Notes under the pieces: generated by a model | The model's database searches: none | The model's input: only the letters and a program-made list of their open reading frames with translations | Told to the model about the DNA's origin: nothing | In this document: positions 1-8,730 of the stretch, piece by piece | Numbering within the stretch: the stretch's first letter is position 1 | How the letters are laid out: the number at the start of each line of letters is the position of its first letter | Made by a program: the position numbers and the translations under genes | Source: DASXYG01 sp036502625 | GTDB taxonomy: Bacteria; Actinomycetota; Actinomycetes; Streptosporangiales; Streptosporangiaceae | DNA length: 53,995 nucleotides | Assembly (NCBI GenBank): GCA_036502625.1 | Contig: DASXYG010000073.1 | Location: 1-53,995 of the forward strand | Direction: 5' to 3'

Positions 1-1
1 C

Positions 2-379
2 CACGCCCTCCGGCAGCAGCCGAGCATCGCGGGCGCGATCGGCCTCGTCGCCGTCGGCGACGACTTCTTCGTGGCCCTGCGGGTGAACCGCGACCAGGTC
101 ACGGTGTTCCTCTCCGATGTGACGGCCGCCGTCGACTGGGACTTCGCCAAGCAGGTGCTGGAGTACCTCGACATCGACGTGCCCGATGACGACGACCTCG
201 ACCAGGTGCTGCCCGCCGGCGACCTGTCGATCTTCGTCGACCTCGGGCTCGACGAGATGGAGCTCGGCGCGCTGTCCGGCGACCTCGACCTGTACCCCGA
301 CGAGGTGCTGGCCAGCATCGCCGGGCGGCTGGGGTTCGCGCAGCCCTTCGAGCGCGCGCTCGACGCCGCGTCGGAGTGA
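2..379 (+). CDS. TadA-associated protein, 5'-truncated by window edge
   Basis: The frame is open from base 2, so the start lies upstream of the window; 125 residues are visible, ending at TGA 377-379. The text (GDDFFVALRV, LLSDVT-like FLSDVTAAVDWD, DLYPDE, a C-terminal RLGF) matches the actinobacterial 'tRNA adenosine deaminase-associated protein' family as I remember it. The protein is very acidic (DDDDLDQ) and has no membrane segment or catalytic motif. A second, different member of the same general family follows at 492, and then tadA. The role is unknown; the link to tRNA editing rests only on gene position. The family assignment is fairly firm and the function is not. Confidence 0.7.
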   Translation, partial: HALRQQPSIAGAIGLVAVGDDFFVALRVNRDQVTVFLSDVTAAVDWDFAKQVLEYLDIDVPDDDDLDQVLPAGDLSIFVDLGLDEMELGALSGDLDLYPDEVLASIAGRLGFAQPFERALDAASE

Positions 380-491
380 GCGCACCAGCCGTGTGCCGGG
401 TGCGGACAAGACGGTTGACGCCGCGCCGTCCGGGCTAAGGTTGCTGGCGAGAGGTCTCGGAAACGTTCGGAAGCATTGCGGGAGAGGGAGC

Positions 492-965
492 GTGGCGTAC
501 TTCGCGGCGGTCTTCACGCGCGGCGCGGACGGCTGGACCGGCACCGAGGTCGATCTCGACGTCGAGTCTGTCGATGACGTCGCCGACATCATGCGCGACC
601 ACGCCGCCGACGGCGAGACGGTCGTGCTGTTCACCGAAGAGGACGACGAATGGTTCGCCGTCGTCCGCCTCGACGCCGACGAGCCGCGCGCCTTCATCTC
701 TGACACTCGGGCGCCGCTGACCAGTCATTACGCCGAAGTGCTCGTCGAGGTCCCCGGCGAGGAACCGGTCGAGGACGACGAGGGCGAAGGCGGGCGCGGG
801 GTCGGCGGCGAACCCGGCGGTGACGACGAGCTCCTCACCGACCTCGGCGTCGCGCCCACCCTGCTGCACGACGTGTCGACGCGCGAAGGGCTGCTGCCCG
901 GCGATGCGCTCCTGGAGATCGCGGAGTCCCTGGGCTGCGGCGACGCCTATGAGCGACTTCGCTGA
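492..965 (+). CDS. tRNA adenosine deaminase-associated protein
   Basis: 157 residues. I chose GTG 492 because a clear ribosome binding site (GGAGAGGGAG, 481-490) sits just ahead of it and the protein then begins VAYFAAVFTRGADGW, the usual start of this family. It has an N-terminal alpha/beta domain with ISDTRAP, an acidic Gly/Glu linker (residues ~92-112), and a C-terminal helical part (LLTDLGVAPTLLHDVS). Its last 17 bases overlap tadA, so the two are probably translated together. That coupling is the main reason to place it beside tRNA A34 deamination; no enzymatic motif is visible. It is probably a paralogue or partner of the protein ending at 379. Confidence 0.8.
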   Translation: MAYFAAVFTRGADGWTGTEVDLDVESVDDVADIMRDHAADGETVVLFTEEDDEWFAVVRLDADEPRAFISDTRAPLTSHYAEVLVEVPGEEPVEDDEGEGGRGVGGEPGGDDELLTDLGVAPTLLHDVSTREGLLPGDALLEIAESLGCGDAYERLR

Positions 966-1431
966 CATCCCCGCTGCCGACGGCGACACCCGCGCCATGC
1001 GGGCCGCGCTGACCGAGGCCGCCGCCGCGGGCCGGGCCGGCGACGTCCCCGTCGGCGCCGTCGTCCTCGACCCCGCCGGCGAGATCATCGGAACCGGCCG
1101 CAACGAACGCGAGGCCGCGGGCGACCCCACCGCGCACGCCGAGATCATCGCGCTGCGCGCCGCGGCCGCGCGCCGCGGCGAATGGCGGCTCAGCGGATGC
1201 GCCCTCGTCGTCACCCTCGAACCCTGCACGATGTGCGCGGGCGCGCTCGTCCTCGCCCGCGTCGCCCGGCTCGTCTACGGCGCCGCCGACCCCAAGGCCG
1301 GGGCCGTCGGATCGCTGTGGGACGTCGTACGCGACCGGCGGCTCAACCACCGCCCCGAGGTCGTCGGGGGCGTCCTCGCCGACGCCTGCGGGCGCGTCCT
1401 CACCGACTTCTTCGACCGGCGGCGGGCCTGA
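949..1431 (+). CDS. tadA: tRNA-specific adenosine deaminase
   Basis: 160 residues. TadA converts A34 to inosine in the anticodon of tRNA-Arg(ACG). The zinc deaminase site is complete: H63 and E65 in HAE (after DPTA), and C93 and C96 in PCTMC. The segment GDVPVGAVV near the N-terminus is typical. ATG 949 overlaps the upstream gene by 17 nt; a later ATG at 997 (MRAALTEAAAAG) would also give a normal-length TadA, so the exact start is uncertain. It is the last protein gene before tRNA-Ser(CGA). Confidence 0.95.
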   Translation: MSDFADIPAADGDTRAMRAALTEAAAAGRAGDVPVGAVVLDPAGEIIGTGRNEREAAGDPTAHAEIIALRAAAARRGEWRLSGCALVVTLEPCTMCAGALVLARVARLVYGAADPKAGAVGSLWDVVRDRRLNHRPEVVGGVLADACGRVLTDFFDRRRA

Positions 1432-1476
1432 TCGCCGGTGTCGGAACGGGCGTACGACTCCGGTAAGCTGTCCCAC

Positions 1477-1564
1477 GGTGGAGTCGCCTAGTGGCCGAGG
1501 GCGCGCGCCTCGAAAGCGCGTGAAGGGCAACCTTCCGTGGGTTCAAATCCCACCTCCACCGCCA
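1477..1564 (+). tRNA. tRNA-Ser(CGA)
   Basis: The cloverleaf can be read directly. The acceptor GGTGGAG (1477-1483) pairs with CTCCACC (1554-1560), the anticodon stem is CGCGC/GCGCG (1504-1508/1516-1520), and anticodon CGA lies at 1511-1513 in loop CTCGAAA. There is a long variable arm, as expected for serine, and the T-loop is GTTCAAATC. Discriminator G1561 is followed by encoded CCA (1562-1564). The next coding start is only 17 nt beyond the CCA, so this tRNA is probably on the same primary transcript as the winged-helix gene. Confidence 0.96.
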
Positions 1565-1581
1565 AAGCCGAGGAGCAGGTC

Positions 1582-2679
1582 ATGACCGTCCTCGACGCAC
1601 GCGCGCTCAACCGCGCGACCCTCGCGCGCCAATACCTCCTCGACCGTACGGACGCGTCCGTGCCCGGCGCCGTGGCGCACCTGTGCGGCATGCAGGCGCA
1701 GGAGCCCCAGGAACCCTTCGTCGGCCTGTGGTCCCGGCTGCGCGGCTTCGCGCCCGGCGATCTGGACGCCGCGCTGACGGGCCGGGAGGTCGTCCGCACG
1801 CACCTGATGCGCCGCACCGTCCACCTCGTCACCGCCGCCGACGCGCTGGCCTGGCGGGCGCGCCACGACGCCATGCTGCGGCAGAAGGTGCTGGCCGTCT
1901 ACCGCGGCGAGCTCGCCGGCGTCGACCTGGACGAGGTCGCCGCCGCCGGCCGTGCGGTCATGGCCGACCAGCGGCCCCGCACCATGGCCGAACTCGTACG
2001 GGCACTGGACGACCCGCCGGACGTGCCGCCGCGTGTGCTCGGCGAACTCCTCGTGGCGGCGCTGATCCCGATGGCTCAGCTCCCGCCGCGCGGCCTGTGG
2101 AAAACGAGGGCCGGGGTGCGCAACCTGCCCCTGGTCGCGTGGCTCGGACGCGACATCGACCCACTCGCCGCCGACGAGGACGACCCGGTCGGGCGGCGGC
2201 TGGTGCGGCGCTACCTCGCGGCGTACGGGCCGGCGGCGACCGCGGACCTCCGTTCGTGGTGCGGCCTCGCGGGGCTGCCCGCCGCCGTCAAAGCCGTCCG
2301 CGGCGAGCTCGTGGGCTTCCGCGACGAACGCGGCCGCGAGCTGCTCGACCTGCCCGAGGCGCCGCGCCCGCACCCGGACACCCCCGCGCCTGTGCGCTTC
2401 CTCCCGGCGTTCGACAACGCGATCCTCGGCTACCACGACCGCGGCCGCATCATCGACGACGCCCACCGCGGCCTGTCGGTCGCGGGGCGGCGGGTCGTGC
2501 TCGTTGACGGGCGCGTCTCCGCTACGTGGACCGCGGGCGACGGACGGCTTCACGTCGCACCGCTGCGGCCCTTTTCCGCCCCGGAGCGCGAGGCGGTCCG
2601 CGCCGAGGCGCAGGCCCTCAGCGTCTTCCTGGACGAGGGCATCGGGGATGTCCGGATGTCAGGCGACGTCCAGGTCTAG
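1582..2679 (+). CDS. winged helix DNA-binding domain-containing protein
   Basis: 365 residues. ATG 1582 has ribosome binding site GAGGAG (1570-1575). The sequence (LNRATLARQYLL, HLCGMQAQEPQEPFVGLW, LMRRTVHLVTAAD, FLPAFDNAILGYHDRGRI) matches the actinobacterial winged-helix family Pfam HTH_42 (PF06224). Some relatives of that family, such as AlkX/YcaQ types, act on DNA crosslinks, but this subgroup has no established role that I can name. No signal or membrane segment is seen. The gene begins right after tRNA-Ser(CGA), and its last 21 bases overlap the convergent gene at 2659-2958. Confidence 0.85.
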   Translation: MTVLDARALNRATLARQYLLDRTDASVPGAVAHLCGMQAQEPQEPFVGLWSRLRGFAPGDLDAALTGREVVRTHLMRRTVHLVTAADALAWRARHDAMLRQKVLAVYRGELAGVDLDEVAAAGRAVMADQRPRTMAELVRALDDPPDVPPRVLGELLVAALIPMAQLPPRGLWKTRAGVRNLPLVAWLGRDIDPLAADEDDPVGRRLVRRYLAAYGPAATADLRSWCGLAGLPAAVKAVRGELVGFRDERGRELLDLPEAPRPHPDTPAPVRFLPAFDNAILGYHDRGRIIDDAHRGLSVAGRRVVLVDGRVSATWTAGDGRLHVAPLRPFSAPEREAVRAEAQALSVFLDEGIGDVRMSGDVQV

Positions 2680-2958
2680 GACGCGGGCGTGCATGACCGA
2701 GCGCTGGTGCAGGGCGGAGCGCAGGGCACGGTGGAGGCCGTCCTCCAGGTAGAGGTCGCCCTTCCACTGGACGACGTGGGGGAAGAGGTCGCCGTAGAAG
2801 GTGGAGTCCTTCGCCAGGAGATGGCGCAGGTCGAGGACGGCTTTGGTGGTCACCAGTTCGTCAAGCCGTACCTGACGCGGCGGGATCTTGGCCCATTCGC
2901 GCGCGTCCAGCCCGTGGTCGGGGTACGGTCGTCCGTTGCCGACCTGCTTGAAGATCAC
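2659..2958 (-). CDS. conserved actinobacterial small protein (VapB-like annotation)
   Basis: 99 residues starting at GTG 2958 (VIFKQVGNGRPYPDHG), which matches the conserved start of this widespread actinobacterial family; the core is DSTFYGDLFPHV and GDLYLEDGLHRALR. Relatives are often labelled type II antitoxin VapB, but I see no ribbon-helix-helix signature, no toxin gene next to it, and the conservation is that of a core gene. It lies downstream of the SRP RNA and tRNA-Ser(GGA) on the same strand. A -10-like TAGAAT lies 7 nt before the GTG, suggesting a leaderless message. Its end overlaps the convergent winged-helix gene by 21 nt. Confidence 0.75.
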   Translation of the reverse strand: MIFKQVGNGRPYPDHGLDAREWAKIPPRQVRLDELVTTKAVLDLRHLLAKDSTFYGDLFPHVVQWKGDLYLEDGLHRALRSALHQRSVMHARVLDLDVA

Positions 2959-2965
2959 CCCTCGG

Positions 2966-2971
2966 ATTCTA
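2966..2971 (-). promoter_or_regulatory. -10 box of a leaderless promoter for the small conserved gene
   Basis: On the minus strand, TAGAAT is followed by 7 nt and then GTG 2958. That spacing would put transcription start at or next to the start codon. No good -35 box is seen. Confidence 0.45.
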
Positions 2972-3199
2972 AGAGAAATAGAAAGCCTCGTTGTCTGAAC
3001 GGGGCATCCGGGCCTCCTGGTGATCACTTCCGGCGATCCGGCCATGCCCTCGTACGCTCGGACTTCGCCCCGTTCGAGCCTCCGGCGAATCGGGCAAGGA
3101 CGGTCCGAAACCGCCTCGGCGACCGGAACCCGAAACGAAACGGGCCGGCCCCTGGACGGGTGCCGGCCGTGTCGCTGCTCAAGCTCGCTGCTCAAAGGA

Positions 3200-3287
3200 T
3201 GGCGGAGGATAGGAGATTCGAACTCCTGAGGGGTTGCCCCCAACACGCTTTCCAAGCGTGCGCCCTAGGCCACTAGGCGAATCCTCC
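3200..3287 (-). tRNA. tRNA-Ser(GGA)
   Basis: The minus-strand cloverleaf has acceptor GGAGGAT pairing with ATCCTCC (3281-3287 with 3204-3210 on the plus strand) and anticodon stem CACGC/GCGTG around loop TTGGAAA, giving anticodon GGA at 3253-3251. It has a long variable arm, T-loop GTTCGAATC, discriminator G at 3203 and encoded CCA at 3202-3200. It lies between the SRP RNA and the small conserved gene, all on the minus strand. Confidence 0.96.
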
Positions 3288-3340
3288 GCGGAAAAGCTTA
3301 CAGGTTCGCGGTGGGTGGGTGGGCCGGGCGGAGCACCCGG

Positions 3341-3436
3341 GGCATGAGAAGGTCCCCCGTGCACCCGCCAGAGCCCGCTTATCCTTGCTGCCTTCCGGCC
3401 CTGGGGAGGTTCACGGGATACACGCCGCACGAGGGA
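3341..3436 (-). ncRNA. ffs: signal recognition particle RNA, small bacterial type
   Basis: The minus strand contains the conserved SRP core: GGCCGGAAGGCAGCAAGG with the GGAAG tetraloop region, closed by an outer stem CCCGTG (3417-3412) pairing with CACGGG (3361-3356). This is the 4.5S-like RNA that binds Ffh during co-translational targeting. The core at 3356-3417 is certain; the outer limits are estimates based on the usual length of about 95 nt. The placement beside tRNA-Ser and dnaX is a common actinobacterial order. Confidence 0.9.
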
Positions 3437-3490
3437 CTGTCGTCGAGTGTAGCGGCTCGTGGAGAGCGTACGAACCAGGCTTCCCCAGGC

Positions 3491-3516
3491 TGTGGATAGC
3501 GTGGCGGTTGTCCACG
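3491..3516. promoter_or_regulatory. pair of DnaA-box-like sites upstream of dnaX
   Basis: CTATCCACA on the minus strand (3491-3499) and TTGTCCACG on the plus strand (3508-3516) resemble the DnaA box (TTATCCACA, or TTGTCCACA in actinobacteria). They face each other 54-79 nt before the dnaX start, so DnaA control of dnaX is possible. The assignment is by motif match only. Confidence 0.45.
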
Positions 3517-3569
3517 GGTTCGCCCGACCGGGACGTAGGACCCTTTGAGCTGTACCAAGATGGACGACT

Positions 3570-5678
3570 ATGAGCCTCGCGCTGTACCGCAAGTACAGGC
3601 CGGCGACGTTTGCTGAGGTCAAGGGGCAGGAGCATGTCACCGAGCCGCTCCAGCAGGCGCTGCGCAACGGCCGGATCAACCACGCCTATCTGTTCAGCGG
3701 CCCGCGCGGTTGTGGGAAGACCACCAGCGCGCGGATCCTCGCCCGGTCGCTGAACTGTGAGAAGGGGCCGACGCCCGAGCCGTGCGGCGTGTGCGACTCC
3801 TGTGTCGCGCTGGGGCCGAACGGCGCGGGCAGCATCGACGTCATCGAGATCGACGCGGCGTCGCACGGCGGTGTGGACGACGCGCGCGACCTCCGGGAGA
3901 AGGCGTTCTTCGCGCCGGTGAGCTCGCGGTTCAAGATCTACATCATCGACGAGGCGCACATGGTGACGCGGGAGGGGTTCAACGCCCTCCTGAAGCTGGT
4001 CGAGGAGCCGCCGCCGCACCTGAAGTTCGTGTTCGCGACGACCGAGCCGGAGAAGGTCATCGGCACGATCCGGTCGCGCACCCACCACTACCCGTTCCGG
4101 CTGATCCCGCCGGGCACGCTGCGCGAGCTGCTCGAGGAGATCCTGTCCACCGAGGACGTGGCGTACGAACCGGCGGCGCTGCCGCTGGTGGTCCGGGCGG
4201 GTGCCGGGTCCGCGCGCGACTCGCTGTCGATCCTCGACCAACTGCTCGCCGGGGCCGACGACTCGGGGATCACGTACGACCGCTCCGTGTCGCTGCTCGG
4301 CTACACCGACGCCAGTTTGCTCGACGAGGTGGTCGACGCGTTCGCCGACGGCGACGGCGCGGCGGTCTTCCGCGCGGTCGACCGGGTGATCGAGGGGGGC
4401 CACGACCCCCGGAGGTTCGCCGCCGACCTGCTGGAGCGCCTGCGCGACCTGGTGGTGCTGGCCGCCGTGCCGGACGCCGGGGAGAGCGGGCTGCTCGACG
4501 CGCCGCCGGACCAGCTCGAGGCGATGCAGAGCCAGGCCGGGCGCATGGGGCAGGCGGAGCTGACCCGCGCGGCCGAGGTGTTCAGCGTGGGGCTGACCGA
4601 GATGCGCGGTGCCACGGCGCCGCGGCTGCTGCTGGAGCTGATGTGCGCGCGGGTGCTGCTGCCCGGCGCGTCCGACGACGTGGCCGCGCTGCTGACGCGG
4701 CTGGAGCGGGTCGAGCGGCGGCTCTCGTACAGCGGTGGCGCCGACGCCGCGGCCGTACCGCAGGCGGCACCGCGCCCCGTCGAGCCCGCACCACGCCCTG
4801 CGGAGCCCGCTCCACGCCCGGTTGAGCCTGCCCCACGCTCCGCCGAGCCTGCCCCGCGCCAGGCCGAGCCCGCCCCACAACCGGCCGAGCCCGCACCGCG
4901 CCCCGTCGAGCCCGCACCGCGCCAGGCCGAGCCCGCCCCCCGAGCGGAGGCGGGCGGGGAAGGCGCGCAGGTTGTGGAGGCTGTTGCCGAGGCGCCGGGT
5001 GCCGAGGCGTCCGAGGGTGCGGCTTCGGGTGAGCCCGGGTCGTTGGACGTGGCGGCCGTACGGCGGGCCTGGGGCGACGTGCTCGAGGCCGTCAAGCGGC
5101 GGCGGCGGGTGGCGTGGATGATCCTCATCAACGACGTGCAGGTGCAGGCGCTCGAGGCGAACACCCTGACGCTCGGGTTCGCCCGCGACGGCGACATGAA
5201 GGGCTTCACCACCAGCGGCAGCGACGCCGTCGTCCAGGACGCCCTGAAAGAGGTGCTCGGGGTGTCGTGGCGCGTCACGGCGGCGCCCGGTGGCGGGGGG
5301 CAGGGCGCGCCGCCCGCGTCCGCGCCCCCGCAGGCGCCGCCGAGCCCGCCCGCGGCGCCGTCGTCCGACGGGTGGCCCGCCACGCAGCACGCGGGGCCAC
5401 CGGCCCAGCCCGGGGGGTCGCCGTCGGCCCAATCCGGAGGGCCGTCGGCCGCTCAGTCGGGGCCCCCGGGCGCGTCGCCGAGTCCGCCGCGCAACGCGGC
5501 CCCGGGGGGCTCGGGGCCGCCGATGCCCGAGGAGCCACCCGAGCCGGACGAGCCCGATCCGGACAACGACGCCGACGCCGGGCCCGACGCCGCTCCCATC
5601 GGGGAGCACATGTCGGGCCTGGCGCTCATCCAGCGCGAGCTCGGCGCGACCGTCATCGAGGAATTCGACCGCGCCTGA
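3570..5678 (+). CDS. dnaX: DNA polymerase III subunit gamma/tau
   Basis: 702 residues. This is the clamp-loader ATPase of the replicase. The N-terminus MSLALYRKYRPATFAEVKGQ is characteristic; Walker A is GPRGCGKTTS (K50), the zinc finger has four Cys (C63 and the CGVCDSC cluster), and Walker B is IIDEAH. Domain III ends near residue 385. Then comes a low-complexity linker with eight heptad repeats (PRPVEPA type, 4770-4937), a conserved tau-like domain (RRAWGDVLEAVKRRRRVAWM, then DAVVQDALKEVLGVSWRV), and a Pro/Gly-rich tail. I see no run of A or AG that would support E. coli-type programmed frameshifting, so one product is likely. ATG 3570 has only a weak GGA ahead of it. ybaB and recR follow. 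Confidence 0.97.
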   Translation: MSLALYRKYRPATFAEVKGQEHVTEPLQQALRNGRINHAYLFSGPRGCGKTTSARILARSLNCEKGPTPEPCGVCDSCVALGPNGAGSIDVIEIDAASHGGVDDARDLREKAFFAPVSSRFKIYIIDEAHMVTREGFNALLKLVEEPPPHLKFVFATTEPEKVIGTIRSRTHHYPFRLIPPGTLRELLEEILSTEDVAYEPAALPLVVRAGAGSARDSLSILDQLLAGADDSGITYDRSVSLLGYTDASLLDEVVDAFADGDGAAVFRAVDRVIEGGHDPRRFAADLLERLRDLVVLAAVPDAGESGLLDAPPDQLEAMQSQAGRMGQAELTRAAEVFSVGLTEMRGATAPRLLLELMCARVLLPGASDDVAALLTRLERVERRLSYSGGADAAAVPQAAPRPVEPAPRPAEPAPRPVEPAPRSAEPAPRQAEPAPQPAEPAPRPVEPAPRQAEPAPRAEAGGEGAQVVEAVAEAPGAEASEGAASGEPGSLDVAAVRRAWGDVLEAVKRRRRVAWMILINDVQVQALEANTLTLGFARDGDMKGFTTSGSDAVVQDALKEVLGVSWRVTAAPGGGGQGAPPASAPPQAPPSPPAAPSSDGWPATQHAGPPAQPGGSPSAQSGGPSAAQSGPPGASPSPPRNAAPGGSGPPMPEEPPEPDEPDPDNDADAGPDAAPIGEHMSGLALIQRELGATVIEEFDRA
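4770..4937 (+). repeat. eight tandem 21-nt repeats inside dnaX
   Basis: The repeats encode consecutive heptads PRPVEPA, PRPAEPA, PRPVEPA, PRSAEPA, PRQAEPA, PQPAEPA, PRPVEPA and PRQAEPA. All units are in frame, so copy-number changes would not break the protein. They form a charged proline-rich linker between the ATPase and the tau-like domain. Confidence 0.9.
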
Positions 5679-5742
5679 TACGTACGCCCGCAACGCTGTG
5701 CGCCGGTCGTTCGCGGACCGGACCCGGACATGCGTACGTATC
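5677..5742. repeat. long inverted repeat between dnaX and ybaB
   Basis: GATACGTACGC (5677-5687) is the exact reverse complement of GCGTACGTATC (5732-5742), and an inner hairpin CCGGTC (5703-5708) pairs with GACCGG (5716-5721). The left arm starts within the dnaX stop codon. There is no T-tract, so it may be an I-shaped terminator, a processing site or an mRNA stability structure. Confidence 0.6.
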
Positions 5743-5833
5743 GCCACCTGGGTGGACCGGCTCCGGTCATCCCGCGCGTGGCCGCGAACCCCGTAGTCTC
5801 GGGGGAGCAGACGCCGAAGCGAGGAGTTGAACC

Positions 5834-6196
5834 GTGAACCCCGGTGGCCAGATGAACATGCAGGAGCTGCTGCAGCAGGCGCAGAAGGTGCAGGAGCAGC
5901 TCATGAGCGCGCAGCGCGAGCTCGCCGACGCGGAGATCGAGGGAACCGCGGGCGGCGGCCTGGTCACGGCGACGCTCAACGGCCAGGGCGAGCTCGTCGG
6001 CCTGAAGATCGACCCGCAGACCATTGACGGCGACGACCCGGGTGAGACCGCGGAGACCGTCGCCGACCTGGTGCTCGCCGCCGTACGCGACGCGAGCCGC
6101 GCCGCCGCTGAGCTGCAGCAGGAGAAGATGGGCCCGCTCGCGGACGGCCTCGGCGGCGGTGCGCCGGGCGGCGGCCTCGGCATCCCGGGCTTCTAG
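5834..6196 (+). CDS. ybaB: YbaB/EbfC family nucleoid-associated protein
   Basis: 120 residues from GTG 5834, with ribosome binding site GAGGAG (5821-5826). YbaB forms dimers that bind DNA and is nearly always encoded between dnaX and recR, as here. The text MQELLQQAQKVQEQLMSAQREL forms the long N-terminal helix, followed by GGGLVTATLNGQGELVGLKIDP, the beta sheet core. The C-terminus is Gly-rich. A -10-like TAGTCT lies at 5791-5796, so it may have its own promoter in addition to read-through from dnaX. Confidence 0.95.
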   Translation: MNPGGQMNMQELLQQAQKVQEQLMSAQRELADAEIEGTAGGGLVTATLNGQGELVGLKIDPQTIDGDDPGETAETVADLVLAAVRDASRAAAELQQEKMGPLADGLGGGAPGGGLGIPGF

Positions 6197-6207
6197 GGAG
6201 CCTGACG

Positions 6208-6807
6208 GTGTACGAAGGCGTCGTTCAGACCCTCATCGACGAACTCGGGCATCTGCCCGGCGTCGGGCCGAAGAGCGCGCAGCGCATCGCGTTCCACCTG
6301 CTCGCCTCCGACCCCGCCGACGTGCGCCGGCTGGTCGACGCGCTGGTCGAGGTGAAGCAGAAGGTCAGGTTCTGCCGCATCTGCGGCAACGTCGCCGAGG
6401 AGGACGAGTGCCGCATCTGCCGCGACACGCGTCGCGACCCGGCCGTGCTGTGCGTCGTCGAGGAGCCGAAGGACGTCGTCGCGATCGAGAAGACGCGCGA
6501 GTTCCGCGGCCGCTACCACGTGCTCGGCGGGGCGATCAGCCCGATCGAGGGCGTGGGCCCCGACGACCTGCGGGTCAAGGAGCTGATGACGCGGCTCGCC
6601 GACGGCGTGATCACCGAGCTGATCCTGGCGACCGACCCCAATCTCGAGGGTGAGGCCACCGCGACGTACCTCGCCCGCATGATCAAGCCGCTCGGGCTCC
6701 GGGTCACCCGGCTGGCCAGCGGCCTTCCCGTCGGCGGCGACCTGGAGTACGCCGACGAGGTCACGCTGGGCCGTGCGTTCGAAGGACGGAGACTGCTTGA
6801 TGTCTAG
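6208..6807 (+). CDS. recR: recombination mediator RecR
   Basis: 199 residues from GTG 6208, 11 nt after ybaB. RecR works with RecO and RecF to load RecA at gaps. The N-terminal helix-hairpin-helix is seen in LPGVGPKSAQRIAFHLL. A C4 zinc finger (C56, C59, C68, C71 in CRICG and CRICRD) follows, and then the Toprim domain (VVEEPKDVVAIEKT, LATDPNLEGEATATYLA). The length is normal for the family. The gene end overlaps the next start by 8 nt, indicating co-translation with the DUF5063 gene. Confidence 0.97.
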   Translation: MYEGVVQTLIDELGHLPGVGPKSAQRIAFHLLASDPADVRRLVDALVEVKQKVRFCRICGNVAEEDECRICRDTRRDPAVLCVVEEPKDVVAIEKTREFRGRYHVLGGAISPIEGVGPDDLRVKELMTRLADGVITELILATDPNLEGEATATYLARMIKPLGLRVTRLASGLPVGGDLEYADEVTLGRAFEGRRLLDV

Positions 6808-7333
6808 TGACGAATGGGCCGGGCTCGCCGACCGGGTCGCCGGCAGCGCGAGCGACTACCTGGCCGGGCTCGACGCCGTGGCCAAGGGTGAGGGCGGCGA
6901 CGAGACGATCCCGATGCTGCTGCTCGAGGTCTCGCAGATCCTGCTCGCCGGCGCCCAGGTCGGCGCGAGCAGGGACATCATCCTGCCGGGCAACTGGGAG
7001 CCGCCGGTGGGCGGCGACCCCGACCTCGACGCGCTGCGGCAGACGCTGGCCGCGCGCATCGCGCCGATCGACGCGTACGTCGAGGTGTTCGACCCGTTCG
7101 CCACGGAGACCCAGGTCACGGCCTTCCACCTCGCCGACGACCTGGTGGACGTCGCCGCCGACCTGTCGCACGGCCTCATGCACCACCGCGCGGGCCGCCC
7201 CATGGAGGCGCTGTGGTGGTGGCAGTACTCCTACTTCAACCACTGGGGCACCCACGCGGGCGCGGCCCTGCGCGCGCTGCACGCGGTCGTCGCGCACACG
7301 CGGCTCGACGTCGACGAGAACGCGGTGAGCTGA
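6800..7333 (+). CDS. DUF5063 domain-containing protein
   Basis: 177 residues. ATG 6800 is preceded by GGACGGAG and overlaps recR by 8 nt. It is an acidic, soluble, mainly helical protein with the actinobacterial signature FHLADDLVDVAADL, and further on WWWQYSYFNHWGTHAGAALRALH. These features fit the DUF5063 family, which sits downstream of recR in many actinobacteria. The function is unknown; the conserved linkage with dnaX-ybaB-recR suggests a housekeeping role but proves nothing about mechanism. Confidence 0.8.
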   Translation: MSSDEWAGLADRVAGSASDYLAGLDAVAKGEGGDETIPMLLLEVSQILLAGAQVGASRDIILPGNWEPPVGGDPDLDALRQTLAARIAPIDAYVEVFDPFATETQVTAFHLADDLVDVAADLSHGLMHHRAGRPMEALWWWQYSYFNHWGTHAGAALRALHAVVAHTRLDVDENAVS

Positions 7334-7349
7334 CCGGGGCCGTCCGCGG

Positions 7350-7358
7350 TTGTCCACA
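7350..7358 (+). promoter_or_regulatory. DnaA-box-like site upstream of lysC
   Basis: TTGTCCACA is an exact match to the common actinobacterial DnaA box, and it lies in the 113-nt gap before lysC. A -10-like TAGACT follows at 7399-7404. A single site could be chance. Confidence 0.35.
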
Positions 7359-7446
7359 GCGCGCATAAACCGGTCGTCAGGGGCGTGATCGGCCTGGATA
7401 GACTCGATCCGTCAGGCCGAATCCCCGAATCGAGGAGCGCGTTCCC

Positions 7447-8726
<1,280 letters not shown>

Positions 8727-8730
<4 letters not shown>

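Noticed and set aside
2659..2958. Antitoxin of a VapBC module
   Set aside because: No PIN-domain toxin is adjacent, and the protein lacks an evident DNA-binding motif; I kept it as a conserved small protein.
4770..4937. Tandem repeats in dnaX as a CRISPR or mobile element
   Set aside because: They are in-frame 21-nt units coding a proline-rich linker within a normal gene.
3570..5678. Programmed frameshift in dnaX making a short gamma form
   Set aside because: No slippery A/AG run or supporting stem is visible near the end of the ATPase domain.
3491..7358. Replication origin
   Set aside because: Only scattered DnaA-like boxes are present, and there is no dnaA, dnaN, AT-rich unwinding region or box cluster.
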